Shown: in pieces, positions 1 through 5,556 of the stretch | How the letters are laid out: every line of letters begins with the position of its first letter | How positions within the stretch are numbered: position 1 is the stretch's first letter | Origin: Salmonirosea sp038204185 | Lineage (GTDB): Bacteria; Bacteroidota; Bacteroidia; Cytophagales; Spirosomataceae | NCBI GenBank assembly: GCA_038204185.1 | Contig: JBBRDE010000270.1 | Coordinates: 1-7,787, forward strand | Direction: 5' to 3' | DNA: 7,787 nucleotides | Translations under genes and position numbers: made by a program | The notes under the pieces: generated by a model | What the model was told of the DNA's origin: nothing | Database searches by the model: none | Seen by the model: only the letters and a program-made list of their open reading frames with translations

Positions 1-61
1 AAAGGCCCTGCATCGCCTCTTCCTTGAAGCGCTCGTAGTCGAAACTTTGTTGTGTTTGCAT
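1..61 (-). CDS. IS256-type transposase, N-terminal fragment (cut by window edge)
   Basis: A leftward frame opens at an ATG (59-61) and runs off the window. It encodes about 20 residues beginning MQTQQSFDYERFKEEAM. This start, with an FDYE-x-FKEEA pattern followed by a Gly-Leu, resembles the N-terminus of many Bacteroidota IS256-family (mutator-type, DDE) transposases as I remember them. The call rests on this short stretch plus a terminal-repeat-like sequence about 60-75 nt upstream, which is the spacing expected for the transposase-proximal end of such an element. The catalytic domain lies outside the window, so completeness cannot be judged. It could instead be another gene starting with a charged helix. 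Confidence 0.5.
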   Translation of the reverse strand, partial: MQTQQSFDYERFKEEAMQGL

Positions 62-110
62 CTCTATGTCTGATAACGATTTGAATTTAGTTATTTTTAC
101 CTCAATCTGA

Positions 111-136
111 GGTGACACAGTTTAGTTTACACTCTC
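111..136 (-). repeat. Probable terminal inverted repeat of the IS256-type element
   Basis: Read on the minus strand from 136 inward, the sequence starts GAGAGTGTAAACTAAACTG and continues into GTCACC. The GTGTAAA...CTGTGT pattern resembles IS256-family ends in general form. It lies 50-75 nt upstream of the transposase start, so the element would end near position 136. That is 27 nt before the preferred cysC start codon. A small CCTCA-ATC-TGAGG hairpin (100-112) overlaps its inner side. The partner end and the expected target duplication lie outside the window, so this remains a probable call. Confidence 0.4.
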
Positions 137-162
137 TTTGAATTTATTAAATGGGTTTATAT

Positions 163-783
163 ATGAGCAAGCACATCTTTCCATTTGAATCAAAAATCTC
201 CTATGATCAGCGCAAGGCTCTCATGGAGCAAGAACCCAAGTTAATCTGGTTGACTGGTTTGTCCGGTTCGGGTAAAAGTACCCTTGCTTTGCGCTTAGAA
301 CATTATCTCTATCTTAGGGGGTGCAAAGTTTATTTACTGGACGGAGATAACATCAGAAATGGTTTGTGTCAGGATTTGAACTTTACCGATTATGACAGGA
401 AAGAGAATCTACGCAGGGTAGGTGAGGTAGCCAAATTGATGCTGGATGCTGGTTTAGTCGTAATCTCTGCTTTTATTTCCCCTTTTGAAGTAGAAAGAAA
501 AGCTGTTTGTAGTACTGTTGGCGATGATAGGTTTATTGAAATTTATGTTAACTGTACATTAGCAATGTGTGAAGCCAGGGATGTAAAAGGGCTGTATGCA
601 AAAGCGCGGGATGGCGTCATTCCTAATTTTACAGGCATTAGTTCGCCTTATGAACCTCCTACGACTCCGGATATTGAAGTGGATACGGTTGAAGAATCTA
701 TTGATGAATCCCTACTGAAAATTATTCAATTTTTAGATTCAAAAGTCGAAGTAGGTAATGGCATAAACGTTATGGTGCCATAG
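163..783 (+). CDS. cysC: Adenylylsulfate (APS) kinase
   Basis: Cytosolic kinase that phosphorylates adenosine 5'-phosphosulfate with ATP to give PAPS, the donor for sulfotransferases or for PAPS reduction. Numbered from an upstream in-frame ATG at 151, the visible features are the Walker A loop GLSGSGKS (36-43), the substrate-binding DGDNIR (64-69), a DRKENLRRVGEVAKL stretch (82-96), the family signature FISP (108-111), and RD-x-KGLYAKAR followed by NFTGI-SSPYEPP near the C-terminus. I prefer the ATG at 163 (206 aa), which starts nearer to where CysC proteins usually begin; the ATG at 151 adds only four residues. Neither has a clear ribosome binding site, which is common in Bacteroidota. The last 12-15 residues (VEVGNGINVMVP) seem an unusual tail. 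cysQ follows in the same direction 64 nt later, probably co-transcribed. The gene is AT-rich compared with the GC-rich genes after 2306, and an IS end lies directly upstream. Confidence 0.95.
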   Translation: MSKHIFPFESKISYDQRKALMEQEPKLIWLTGLSGSGKSTLALRLEHYLYLRGCKVYLLDGDNIRNGLCQDLNFTDYDRKENLRRVGEVAKLMLDAGLVVISAFISPFEVERKAVCSTVGDDRFIEIYVNCTLAMCEARDVKGLYAKARDGVIPNFTGISSPYEPPTTPDIEVDTVEESIDESLLKIIQFLDSKVEVGNGINVMVP

Positions 784-847
784 TATAGTGTAGGCTTGAA
801 GAAGATGTATGTACATAATGGACTATTCGGTTAAACAATAAAGCAAT

Positions 848-1630
848 ATGTATGTATCAGAGTTACTGATCAAAGCCAATCAGGCTGCGTTGATGGCAGG
901 TGATGCTATAATGCGTGTTTATGAAACAGATGATTTTGGAGTTGACTATAAGTCGGATAATTCTCCTCTTACATTAGCTGATAAAGCCGCTCATAAGGTT
1001 ATAGTTGAGCACCTGTACGATACAGGTTTACCAATTCTTTCCGAAGAAGGAAAGGATGTGCCTTACACTGAACGAAAGGAATGGGAGTATTTCTGGCTGG
1101 TAGATCCTCTGGATGGTACCAAGGAGTTTATCAAAAGGAATGGAGAATTTACAGTGAATATTGCACTAATACATCAGGGTAGTCCGATAGCAGGTGTAAT
1201 CTATGCGCCTTACCTGAATACACTGTACTATGGATCGAAAGAAGCCGGAGTGTATAGAGTAAAAGTAAAAGATCATGTGGAGGAAAAGTTGGCTCCGATA
1301 GAAAAAAGAAAGCATTTTGATGAATTTTCCGGTCAGAATAAGGTTACGGTGGTGGCGTCAAAGAACCATTTGAATGCAGAAACCGAGAAGTTCATTGATC
1401 AATTTAAAAACGTACAACTTCACTCCGTCGGGAGCTCGCTCAAGTTAATGCTTCTGGTTGAAAATGTAGCGGATATATATCCCCGCTTAGCTCCAACCAT
1501 GGAGTGGGACATAGCGGCTGGTCATGCCATACTTAGTGCGCTTAACAGGGGTGTTTATCAAACCAATATGAATGACGAATTAACTTATAACAAGCCTGAT
1601 CTGCTTAATCCTTCTTTTGTGGCTTTTTAA
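848..1630 (+). CDS. cysQ: 3'(2'),5'-bisphosphate nucleotidase
   Basis: Metal-dependent phosphatase of the inositol monophosphatase superfamily that hydrolyses PAP to AMP, and PAPS to APS, preventing build-up of toxic PAP when PAPS is consumed. The 260-aa length fits CysQ. The metal-binding signatures are intact: SEE (65-67), WLVDPLDGTKEF (83-94, with DPLDGT at 86-91), and the C-terminal PTMEWDIAAGHAIL (216-229, WD at 220-221). The start ATG at 848 gives a normal N-terminus. It follows cysC by 64 nt in the same direction, a common pairing in Bacteroidota sulfate-activation clusters. The cysD and cysN genes (ATP sulfurylase) that often follow are absent here, so ATP sulfurylase must be encoded elsewhere or be missing. 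Base use is AT-rich, like cysC. Confidence 0.95.
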   Translation: MYVSELLIKANQAALMAGDAIMRVYETDDFGVDYKSDNSPLTLADKAAHKVIVEHLYDTGLPILSEEGKDVPYTERKEWEYFWLVDPLDGTKEFIKRNGEFTVNIALIHQGSPIAGVIYAPYLNTLYYGSKEAGVYRVKVKDHVEEKLAPIEKRKHFDEFSGQNKVTVVASKNHLNAETEKFIDQFKNVQLHSVGSSLKLMLLVENVADIYPRLAPTMEWDIAAGHAILSALNRGVYQTNMNDELTYNKPDLLNPSFVAF

Positions 1631-1830
1631 ATTGAATTCGAAAGTTAGTTAAAATCGCGTCTTATGGATTCTGGGCCTATAAATGTGCCGCACAATACCG
1701 CTACCACTGTCGGTCGGCTCTGATAGAAAAAACCAATGGCTGGCGTATCCCTTCTGCCACTACCCAGCCCGCTACGAACCGACTATCTCTTCTGCCAACA
1801 CCAGTTCTTCGTCGTATTTAACCGAATATG

Positions 1831-1873
1831 TTTTGAGTGCGCAGTCTTGCAACGGAAGACTGCGCACTCAAAA
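1831..1873. repeat. Perfect 18-bp inverted repeat, 7-nt loop
   Basis: Arm TTTTGAGTGCGCAGTCTT (1831-1848) pairs perfectly with 1856-1873 around a loop GCAACGG. The stem is long and stable, but the outer bases are T on the left and A on the right, so the U-run expected after a rho-independent terminator is missing in both directions. It may be a transcript-end or processing hairpin of the cys operon, 200 nt after cysQ, or a dispersed palindromic repeat. Its core GCGCAGTCTT recurs on the minus strand of the hairpin at 2249-2276. Confidence 0.85.
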
Positions 1874-1879
1874 TAAGAT

Positions 1880-1897
1880 GGCCGTTTTTTAACGGCC
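1880..1897. terminator. Small hairpin, possible terminator
   Basis: GGCCGTT (1880-1886) pairs with AACGGCC (1891-1897) around a TTTT loop, 6 nt after the large palindrome. There is no long T-run behind it on the + strand, while the minus strand has a modest T-rich stretch (ATCTTATTTT). Together with the preceding 18-bp stem it could end transcription from cysQ, but this is inferred from structure only. Confidence 0.35.
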
Positions 1898-2092
1898 CGA
1901 AAACTTATACGGCGTAATAGAGTACCCTCCTTTTGCTAACGCTAATCTGCATGCAGGCTATCCAGTTGCAGCGATTGCCTGCTTATCGTTTTCAGTGTGG
2001 AGTTAAGCCAAAATCCACTTTCCATAGAAACGATACTCATTAGCCCGCTACCCTTTATTTGAAAATTATTCGACCGTCAAAAAAGATCAATT

Positions 2093-2188
2093 CTACATTG
2101 CAGAAATTTGCTTAGGGAATACAAAAAATAAAACGCCCATTGCTAGACCTAGCCCTGCAAAATTTATCAAAGAGTAAGTTTTAATATT
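2093..2188 (-). other. Short stop-to-stop frame encoding a hydrophobic segment (possible remnant)
   Basis: The frame encodes 31 residues with a single strongly hydrophobic stretch (FAGLGLAMGVLFFVF) followed by PKQ and a short tail. It has no ATG at its beginning; a TTG and an internal ATG exist. The composition looks like a membrane helix ending in a basic residue, so this may be the tail of a decayed membrane-protein gene. A 31-codon open frame in AT-rich DNA is also quite possible by chance. I do not call it a gene. Confidence 0.15.
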
Positions 2189-2244
2189 TCAATAAACTTA
2201 GGTACGAGGTACGAAGGGTGTTGCTAACGGCTCTATTTACATGC

Positions 2245-2276
2245 AAAAGGCGCAGCCTCCTTCCGAAGACTGCGCC
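2245..2276 (-). terminator. Rho-independent terminator of the DUF1080 gene
   Basis: Read on the minus strand, GGCGCAG and CTGCGCC form a 7-bp GC-rich stem around a 14-nt loop (TCTTCGGAAGGAGG), followed at once by TTTT. It begins 30 nt after the stop codon of the leftward DUF1080 gene, the expected place. Its left arm and loop start (GCGCAGTCTT, then GGAAG) match the + strand hairpin at 1831-1873. Confidence 0.7.
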
Positions 2277-2305
2277 CTGTTGTAATCCTAATGAGGTAGG
2301 TACCC

Positions 2306-3274
2306 CTACTTCGCCGGCGTAATCACAATATTCCGGTACTCCACCGGGCCATGGTCACCCTGAATATAGAGCGGGCCGGGCTCACCCTCGTTACTGTCCA
2401 AGGCCCCGCCGGTGATGCCGGGAACCTCCTGATTGGTAATGACCCGTTGGCCATTGACATCGAGGGCGATCATGCGGCCAACGAGCGTCACGTCGAAAGA
2501 CTGCCATTCACCTGGTTCTTTGGCTACCATCTCGCTGGGGGCAATGAAACCGTACACGCCGCCGAGTTCACCGAAGGAGGGTTCCATGCCTTTGCCATCG
2601 GTAACCTGCACCTCGTAGCGGCCCCGCAGGTACACACCACTGTTGCTGCCTTTGGGTATCCTGAATTCGACATGCAGCTTGAAATCATCAAATTTCTGGT
2701 CGGTAATCAGGTTCGCGCCGGATTTTTCACTTTTAAGCACCCCGTTCTGAATGGTCCATTGGCTGGGACCTTCGGTATGCCAGCCGGTGATGGTGTTGCC
2801 CTCGGTGAGTTTGATGGGTTTGCCCCAGGCGGGCGCAGCGACTCTTTTCAGAGAGGGGGCACGAACGCCCGTCCAGCTGTGGGTTTTGCCCTCGGGCGTA
2901 GTCAGGGTGCCGCTGATCTTAGCTCCCGTGAGGGTACCTTGTACCGTGAATTGCCCATCGCCTTTTTCCCACTGCGGGGGAATCGAGAAATTAAATTTTC
3001 CGTCCTTGAAGTGCACCTCCGAAATAGGGCGGGCGCTGCCCGAAACCGACACGAAGCGACCCACAAGGGTATGGTTGCCGGAATGAGTGACTTCCAGCCA
3101 GGAAGGAGCCGGTTTTCCGGCCATATCCACCGTGATGTCCCATCGGCCTTCCAGGGGAGTGGCGAGGGGCTTGGCGTGCGCCTGTATCGAAAATAAAGCC
3201 CACAGGGCGGTAAGCGTCGATGCGAAGAGGCATCGGTAAAAAGGACTTGGTTTGGTTTTGGATACGCGGTTCAT
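2306..3274 (-). CDS. Secreted DUF1080 (3-keto-disaccharide hydrolase-like) protein
   Basis: A 322-aa exported protein. Residues 1-34 form a signal peptide: basic start, hydrophobic core CLFASTLTALWALFSI, and AHA before K35. Residues about 40-138 form a first beta-rich region (EGRWDITVDMAGKPAPSWLEV, then alternating strands to THSWTGVRAP). Residues about 148-321 are the DUF1080/3-keto-disaccharide hydrolase domain, a concanavalin-like beta-sandwich. The family hallmarks are GWHTEG near its start, FRIPKGSNSGVYLRGRYEVQV (205-224, written from F205), FGELGGVYG (234-242), EWQSFDVTLVG (256-266) and GPLYIQGDHGPVEYRNI (300-316). Members occur in Bacteroidota and Planctomycetota, and some hydrolyse 3-keto-glycosides in the periplasm. 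The substrate cannot be read from sequence. The gene is GC-rich, stands alone, and is followed by its own terminator. No convincing promoter is visible upstream; TATCTTTAC at about 45 nt before the ATG is a partial -7 match without a TTTG partner. Confidence 0.9.
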   Translation of the reverse strand: MNRVSKTKPSPFYRCLFASTLTALWALFSIQAHAKPLATPLEGRWDITVDMAGKPAPSWLEVTHSGNHTLVGRFVSVSGSARPISEVHFKDGKFNFSIPPQWEKGDGQFTVQGTLTGAKISGTLTTPEGKTHSWTGVRAPSLKRVAAPAWGKPIKLTEGNTITGWHTEGPSQWTIQNGVLKSEKSGANLITDQKFDDFKLHVEFRIPKGSNSGVYLRGRYEVQVTDGKGMEPSFGELGGVYGFIAPSEMVAKEPGEWQSFDVTLVGRMIALDVNGQRVITNQEVPGITGGALDSNEGEPGPLYIQGDHGPVEYRNIVITPAK

Positions 3275-3346
3275 AGATTTTTTAGGTTCAAAGAATTCTG
3301 GTAATTGGTAAAGATAGAATAATTGATAGGGCTCGCCCCGGTCATT

Positions 3347-4102
3347 TTATTTGGTGATTACACAAAAAAGCTGATCGCATGACATACTATACTCGCCCGA
3401 TTCGCTTTGACGTAGTGAATCTATAAAACGGTGAAGGTCTGCTTTGGCAGGAACGGTTTCGTCGTTCTCGAACGGAGTCAAATTTAACAAGAATTCAAGA
3501 ATCAACTCCAAGTCCTCGCGTGACTGACTGCGGATCGTCGAGGATTGCCGCACTACGTCTACGGAGTGGGCAGTACCTGTTTTAGAGAAGTTCTCCATAA
3601 ACCCCATGATGGGAAATTCTTCGTTTCTCAGTTTTTTGAAGAATTTCATGCAATCGGTATCCTCCGCCTGCAATATAATGATGATGCGGCCACCCGCGCG
3701 GGTCCAGAAAAGCAATCGGTTCAGAACATCGTCCCACTCGGATTGTGGGATGTAATACAGCACATGCGAGCAAAGCACCAAATCTGCACTTGACTCGGGG
3801 AGTACAGCCTCCATAATGGATTGATCCCGAATCTCAATATTTTCACCAGACGTGGCAAGTTCCGGAAGTAAGGTTTCGTTGGGTTCTACGGCCTGCACCT
3901 GCGCGAAGTGTTTGGCCAGAATCGTGGTGAGTACCCCATTGCCCGCTCCAGCGTCGATGGCGGTATGCTTCGAGTCCAGGCCGTTCAGATAGTCTGTGAT
4001 CCAGGCTTTGGCGTTTTCTTTTTGGTCGGTGCTTTTGATGAATGTGGTAAAGGCTTTGTCGTAGTATTCGTCTAGAGAGCTGAACAGTCTGATTTTTTCC
4101 AT
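3347..4102 (-). CDS. Class I SAM-dependent methyltransferase
   Basis: A 251-aa soluble protein with a Rossmann-fold SAM-binding domain. Motif I is AIDAGAGNG (48-56), the acidic end of strand 2 is AVEPNE (71-76, E73 expected to contact the SAM ribose), ADLVLCSHVLYYI (106-118) matches motif IV, and AGGRIIIIL (136-144) matches the strand after it. This layout suits the methyltransferase type 11/12/25 groups, which act on small molecules. The substrate and the C-terminal region (145-251) are not recognisable to me. The frame stays open upstream to a TTG at 4153, but the ATG at 4102 gives the natural start MEKIRLFSSLDEYYDKAF. It lies 72 nt upstream of the DUF1080 start in the same direction, so co-transcription is possible. 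A strong inverted repeat sits about 100 nt upstream of its start. Confidence 0.85.
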   Translation of the reverse strand: MEKIRLFSSLDEYYDKAFTTFIKSTDQKENAKAWITDYLNGLDSKHTAIDAGAGNGVLTTILAKHFAQVQAVEPNETLLPELATSGENIEIRDQSIMEAVLPESSADLVLCSHVLYYIPQSEWDDVLNRLLFWTRAGGRIIIILQAEDTDCMKFFKKLRNEEFPIMGFMENFSKTGTAHSVDVVRQSSTIRSQSREDLELILEFLLNLTPFENDETVPAKADLHRFIDSLRQSESGEYSMSCDQLFCVITK

Positions 4103-4482
4103 GAGTCGAATGTAGTTTTTGAGGGGAATAAGGTACCTGCGATTTATAGCCAAAAGTGGGACTGGTGGCTGATTCTACCACTGCTGTTCCCGTGGGAGCT
4201 GCCACCGACAAACGTTGTCTCCCTTGCAACCTGACAACGTTTGTCGGTGATCAGGCATAGGACTAGTTTGGCCCACCCTGCTTTTAGCGAGCGATCAGGC
4301 GCCGGATAAGGTGCCAAAATCGTCTTAAACAATCGGGCATTGAGGACACGGTAAAATTTTGAAACTAAAATTGTCACTGTGTATTCTACCGCGTTGGTAT
4401 GGCAAATACTCTGATTAATAATTTTTATATTATAATGATCTGCTGTTGCAGGCAATCTGTACTCTCTCACGTCGGGGGAAGT
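4103..4482. other. 380-nt intergenic stretch upstream of the methyltransferase gene
   Basis: It contains the 17-bp inverted repeat at 4203-4249 and, nearer doxX, an AT-rich imperfectly symmetric tract (about 4411-4437). A minus-strand frame at 4144-4470 is open for 108 codons, but its product shows no domain, hydrophobic pattern or family likeness, and it ends inside the methyltransferase upstream region. I regard it as chance. No clear terminator follows doxX. Confidence 0.5.
4203..4249. repeat. Perfect 17-bp inverted repeat, 13-nt loop
   Basis: CACCGACAAACGTTGTC (4203-4219) pairs perfectly with 4233-4249. Each arm contains a near-palindrome around AACGTT (GACAAACGTTGTC and its complement GACAACGTTTGTC), similar in form to LacI-family operators with a central CG. 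There is no T-run on either side, so it is a poor rho-independent terminator. It is about 100 nt upstream of the methyltransferase start and 234 nt downstream of doxX. It could be a double operator, an mRNA hairpin ending or protecting the doxX transcript, or a dispersed repeat. Confidence 0.85.
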
Positions 4483-4905
4483 TTATCTTCTCCGCCTGGG
4501 AGGGCTTATTAGGGCGTCAAAGGAGTATTTCCCGCTTCCCAGAACCAGCAGGGTCAAATAGATCAGGATGTACAGCAGCAGCATTTCTTTTTTACCAAAA
4601 GGATCGTCGGTATGGGCCACGAAGGCCGCCACTGAGCAACTGATCAGCAGCGGGACAGTAGCCAGCCGGGTACCCAGTCCCAGCAGGATCAGCAGCGAAC
4701 ACACCACCTCGGAAAAATTGACCAGCAGGAACGAGATCGTAGGCCCAATTTCGACGGGGTCGCCAAACTGCATGTTTCCCTCCAGTAGTCTCAGAAACTT
4801 CGGGATTCCGTGCGTGGCCATCAACGCTGCGACCCCAATGCGCAGGAAAATCAACCAGACATGGACCAGGTGATCGTTGTACTTCACTGAGAATAATTGT
4901 TTCAT
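4483..4905 (-). CDS. DoxX-family inner-membrane protein
   Basis: A 140-aa protein with four predicted membrane segments (about 15-33, 55-75, 80-99 and 107-124), the size and layout of DoxX/DoxD-like proteins. Family features include LRIGVAALMATHGIPKF (21-37), FGDP (47-50), FSEVVCSLLILLGLGTRLA (64-82), and AHTDDPFGKKEMLLLYI (97-113, the conserved loop and start of helix 4). Family members have been linked to redox and thiol stress functions or to thiosulfate:quinone oxidoreductase, but most are uncharacterised, so no reaction is assigned. The C-terminus ends in a basic RRRR tail, consistent with a cytoplasmic end. The gene stands alone, and a good Bacteroidota-type promoter lies immediately upstream. 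Confidence 0.88.
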   Translation of the reverse strand: MKQLFSVKYNDHLVHVWLIFLRIGVAALMATHGIPKFLRLLEGNMQFGDPVEIGPTISFLLVNFSEVVCSLLILLGLGTRLATVPLLISCSVAAFVAHTDDPFGKKEMLLLYILIYLTLLVLGSGKYSFDALISPPRRRR

Positions 4906-4934
4906 GGATGGTTGGCGTTAGTGGTAGTTGCGGG

Positions 4935-4965
4935 GAAATATAGCCGATTTTTCAACTTCTTCAAA
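4935..4965 (-). promoter_or_regulatory. Bacteroidota-type promoter of doxX
   Basis: On the minus strand, TTTG (4965-4962) is followed after exactly 19 nt by TATATTTC (4942-4935). This matches the primary-sigma consensus of Bacteroidota, TTTG-N19-21-TAnnTTTG, at every defined base except the last. The start of transcription would fall near 4928, giving a leader of roughly 20-25 nt before the doxX ATG. The spacing and position make this the best promoter in the window. Confidence 0.65.
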
Positions 4966-4990
4966 ACATGTCCATTTACAAATAGATTGG

Positions 4991-5007
4991 GGAGTGAGAA
5001 TCACTCC
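4991..5007. promoter_or_regulatory. Palindrome GGAGTGA-GAA-TCACTCC, possible operator
   Basis: A perfect 7-3-7 palindrome centred about 34 nt upstream of the doxX -33 box. It has no T-run, so it is not a terminator. Its size and place suit a dimeric regulator binding site for doxX, but no regulator gene is visible nearby, and the match to any known operator is unknown. Confidence 0.3.
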
Positions 5008-5147
5008 ATATTGCGAATGCCGGGAAAGAAAATCTTGTAAATGACCAGGCCATCAAGAGCAACTGCCGGTACGCTATCCGGGCAAACCATCGGAATACGC
5101 TTTTCCAATGCTTTTTGAAATACGGTAGGTTAAGAATGGAATCTTGA

Positions 5148-5408
5148 TTTTGTTCGCTTTGCTTTTTCGGGTTCGACGGGCAACCCAGCGGGCGGTTTTG
5201 CGGCAGATCTGTTGATCCGGGACGGGGGGTAGATCTGATTGATTTTGGCGCGGGACCCATTGCCTTTGGTGACAAAACCCTCGAAGAGATGGGTTGGGAA
5301 CTCTTCAATCTTCTACTGACGATGGCTAGTGGCACAAAAATAGTAGCCACGGATCTATTGGGTTTGTATAATGATTTGCCGTTATTCAACCATGGACCTT
5401 TGACCTGA
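5148..5408 (+). pseudogene. C-terminal remnant of a galactarate/altronate dehydratase (GarD/UxaA family)
   Basis: An 87-codon + strand frame ends at TGA 5406-5408. From 5241 its product reads DFGAGPIAFGDKTLEEMGW, continuing ELFNLLLTMASG. The last ten residues are LPLFNHGPLT. This is the extreme C-terminus of the GarD/UxaA family: the E. coli GarD end, from memory, contains DINTGTIATG..T.EEVGWKLF...LDVASGKK....GLHNQLAVFNPAPVT. Motifs, spacing and the exact place of the stop all correspond. Full-length relatives are about 500 aa or more. Only about 56 residues are recognisable; upstream of 5241 the frame loses similarity and meets a stop at 5145-5147, and no start codon precedes it. It is therefore a dead fragment. 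The family dehydrates sugar acids (galactarate, altronate); no other gene of that pathway is present. A longer minus-strand frame (4976-5452) is its antisense shadow. Confidence 0.7.
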
Positions 5409-5556
5409 AAAGCATAGTTGTCTTGACCTTTCCCAGAACGATGCCCTGGCACCTACGGCCCTGATACCCTGGGGGACCCGGCTTGTTTCCGTACAAAAGC
5501 CACCTGGCTGTATTTACCTCCAAATTTATTTTTTTTATAACTCAAATAATGAAACC
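5409..5556. other. Spacer between dehydratase remnant and PHA-family gene
   Basis: This stretch is GC-rich until about 5510 and then turns into an AT-rich leader with a run of T before the next gene. One + frame is open across it but resembles nothing I know. No complete TTTG/TAnnTTTG promoter pair is visible. On the other side of the dehydratase remnant, 5008-5147, I likewise see no recognisable coding sequence. Confidence 0.4.

Larger units (their letters stand above)
1631..2305. other. 675-nt intergenic stretch without a convincing gene
   Basis: The stretch between cysQ and the convergent DUF1080 gene holds no frame I can assign. It contains a perfect 18-bp hairpin (1831-1873), a second small hairpin (1880-1897), a palindrome CTGCATGCAG (1947-1956), and an imperfect 38-nt-spaced direct repeat (TATCCCTTCTGCCA at 1746-1759, 13 of 14 bases repeated at 1784-1797). 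The string TTGCTAACG occurs twice (1933-1941 and 2221-2229), each time followed by ATGCA 18-20 nt on. Short minus-strand frames with protein-like composition end at about 1776 (tail KYDEELVLAEEIVGS), about 1945 (tail LQLDSLHAD) and 2093 (hydrophobic). They may be remnants of a decayed gene, or chance. A 69-residue + frame at 1683-1892 has low-complexity Ser/Thr content, spans the hairpin and resembles nothing I know. Confidence 0.6.

Noticed and set aside
80..100. TTTG (80-83) plus TATTTTTAC (92-100) as a promoter for cysC
   Set aside because: The spacing is only 8 nt instead of the 19-21 expected for the Bacteroidota promoter.
1831..1873. Large hairpin as a classical rho-independent terminator
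   Set aside because: The T and A runs are the wrong way round: the stem is followed by A on both strands rather than by a T-run.
1683..1892. 69-codon + strand frame downstream of cysQ
   Set aside because: It runs through the large hairpin, has low-complexity Ser/Thr content and shows no similarity I know.
2351..3196. 281-codon + strand frame
   Set aside because: It is antisense to the DUF1080 gene, which has a signal peptide and clear family motifs; the + product has no domain pattern and reflects GC-rich codon bias.
4103..4153. Upstream TTG start extending the methyltransferase by 17 residues
   Set aside because: The extension is not methyltransferase-like, and the ATG at 4102 gives a typical N-terminus.
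4144..4470. 108-codon minus-strand frame between doxX and the methyltransferase
   Set aside because: No motif, signal or hydrophobic pattern; it crosses the 17-bp inverted repeat and lies in non-coding-looking DNA.
4976..5452. 158-codon minus-strand frame
   Set aside because: Its product resembles no family, while the opposite strand carries the GarD/UxaA C-terminal motif in a frame ending at the family's usual place.
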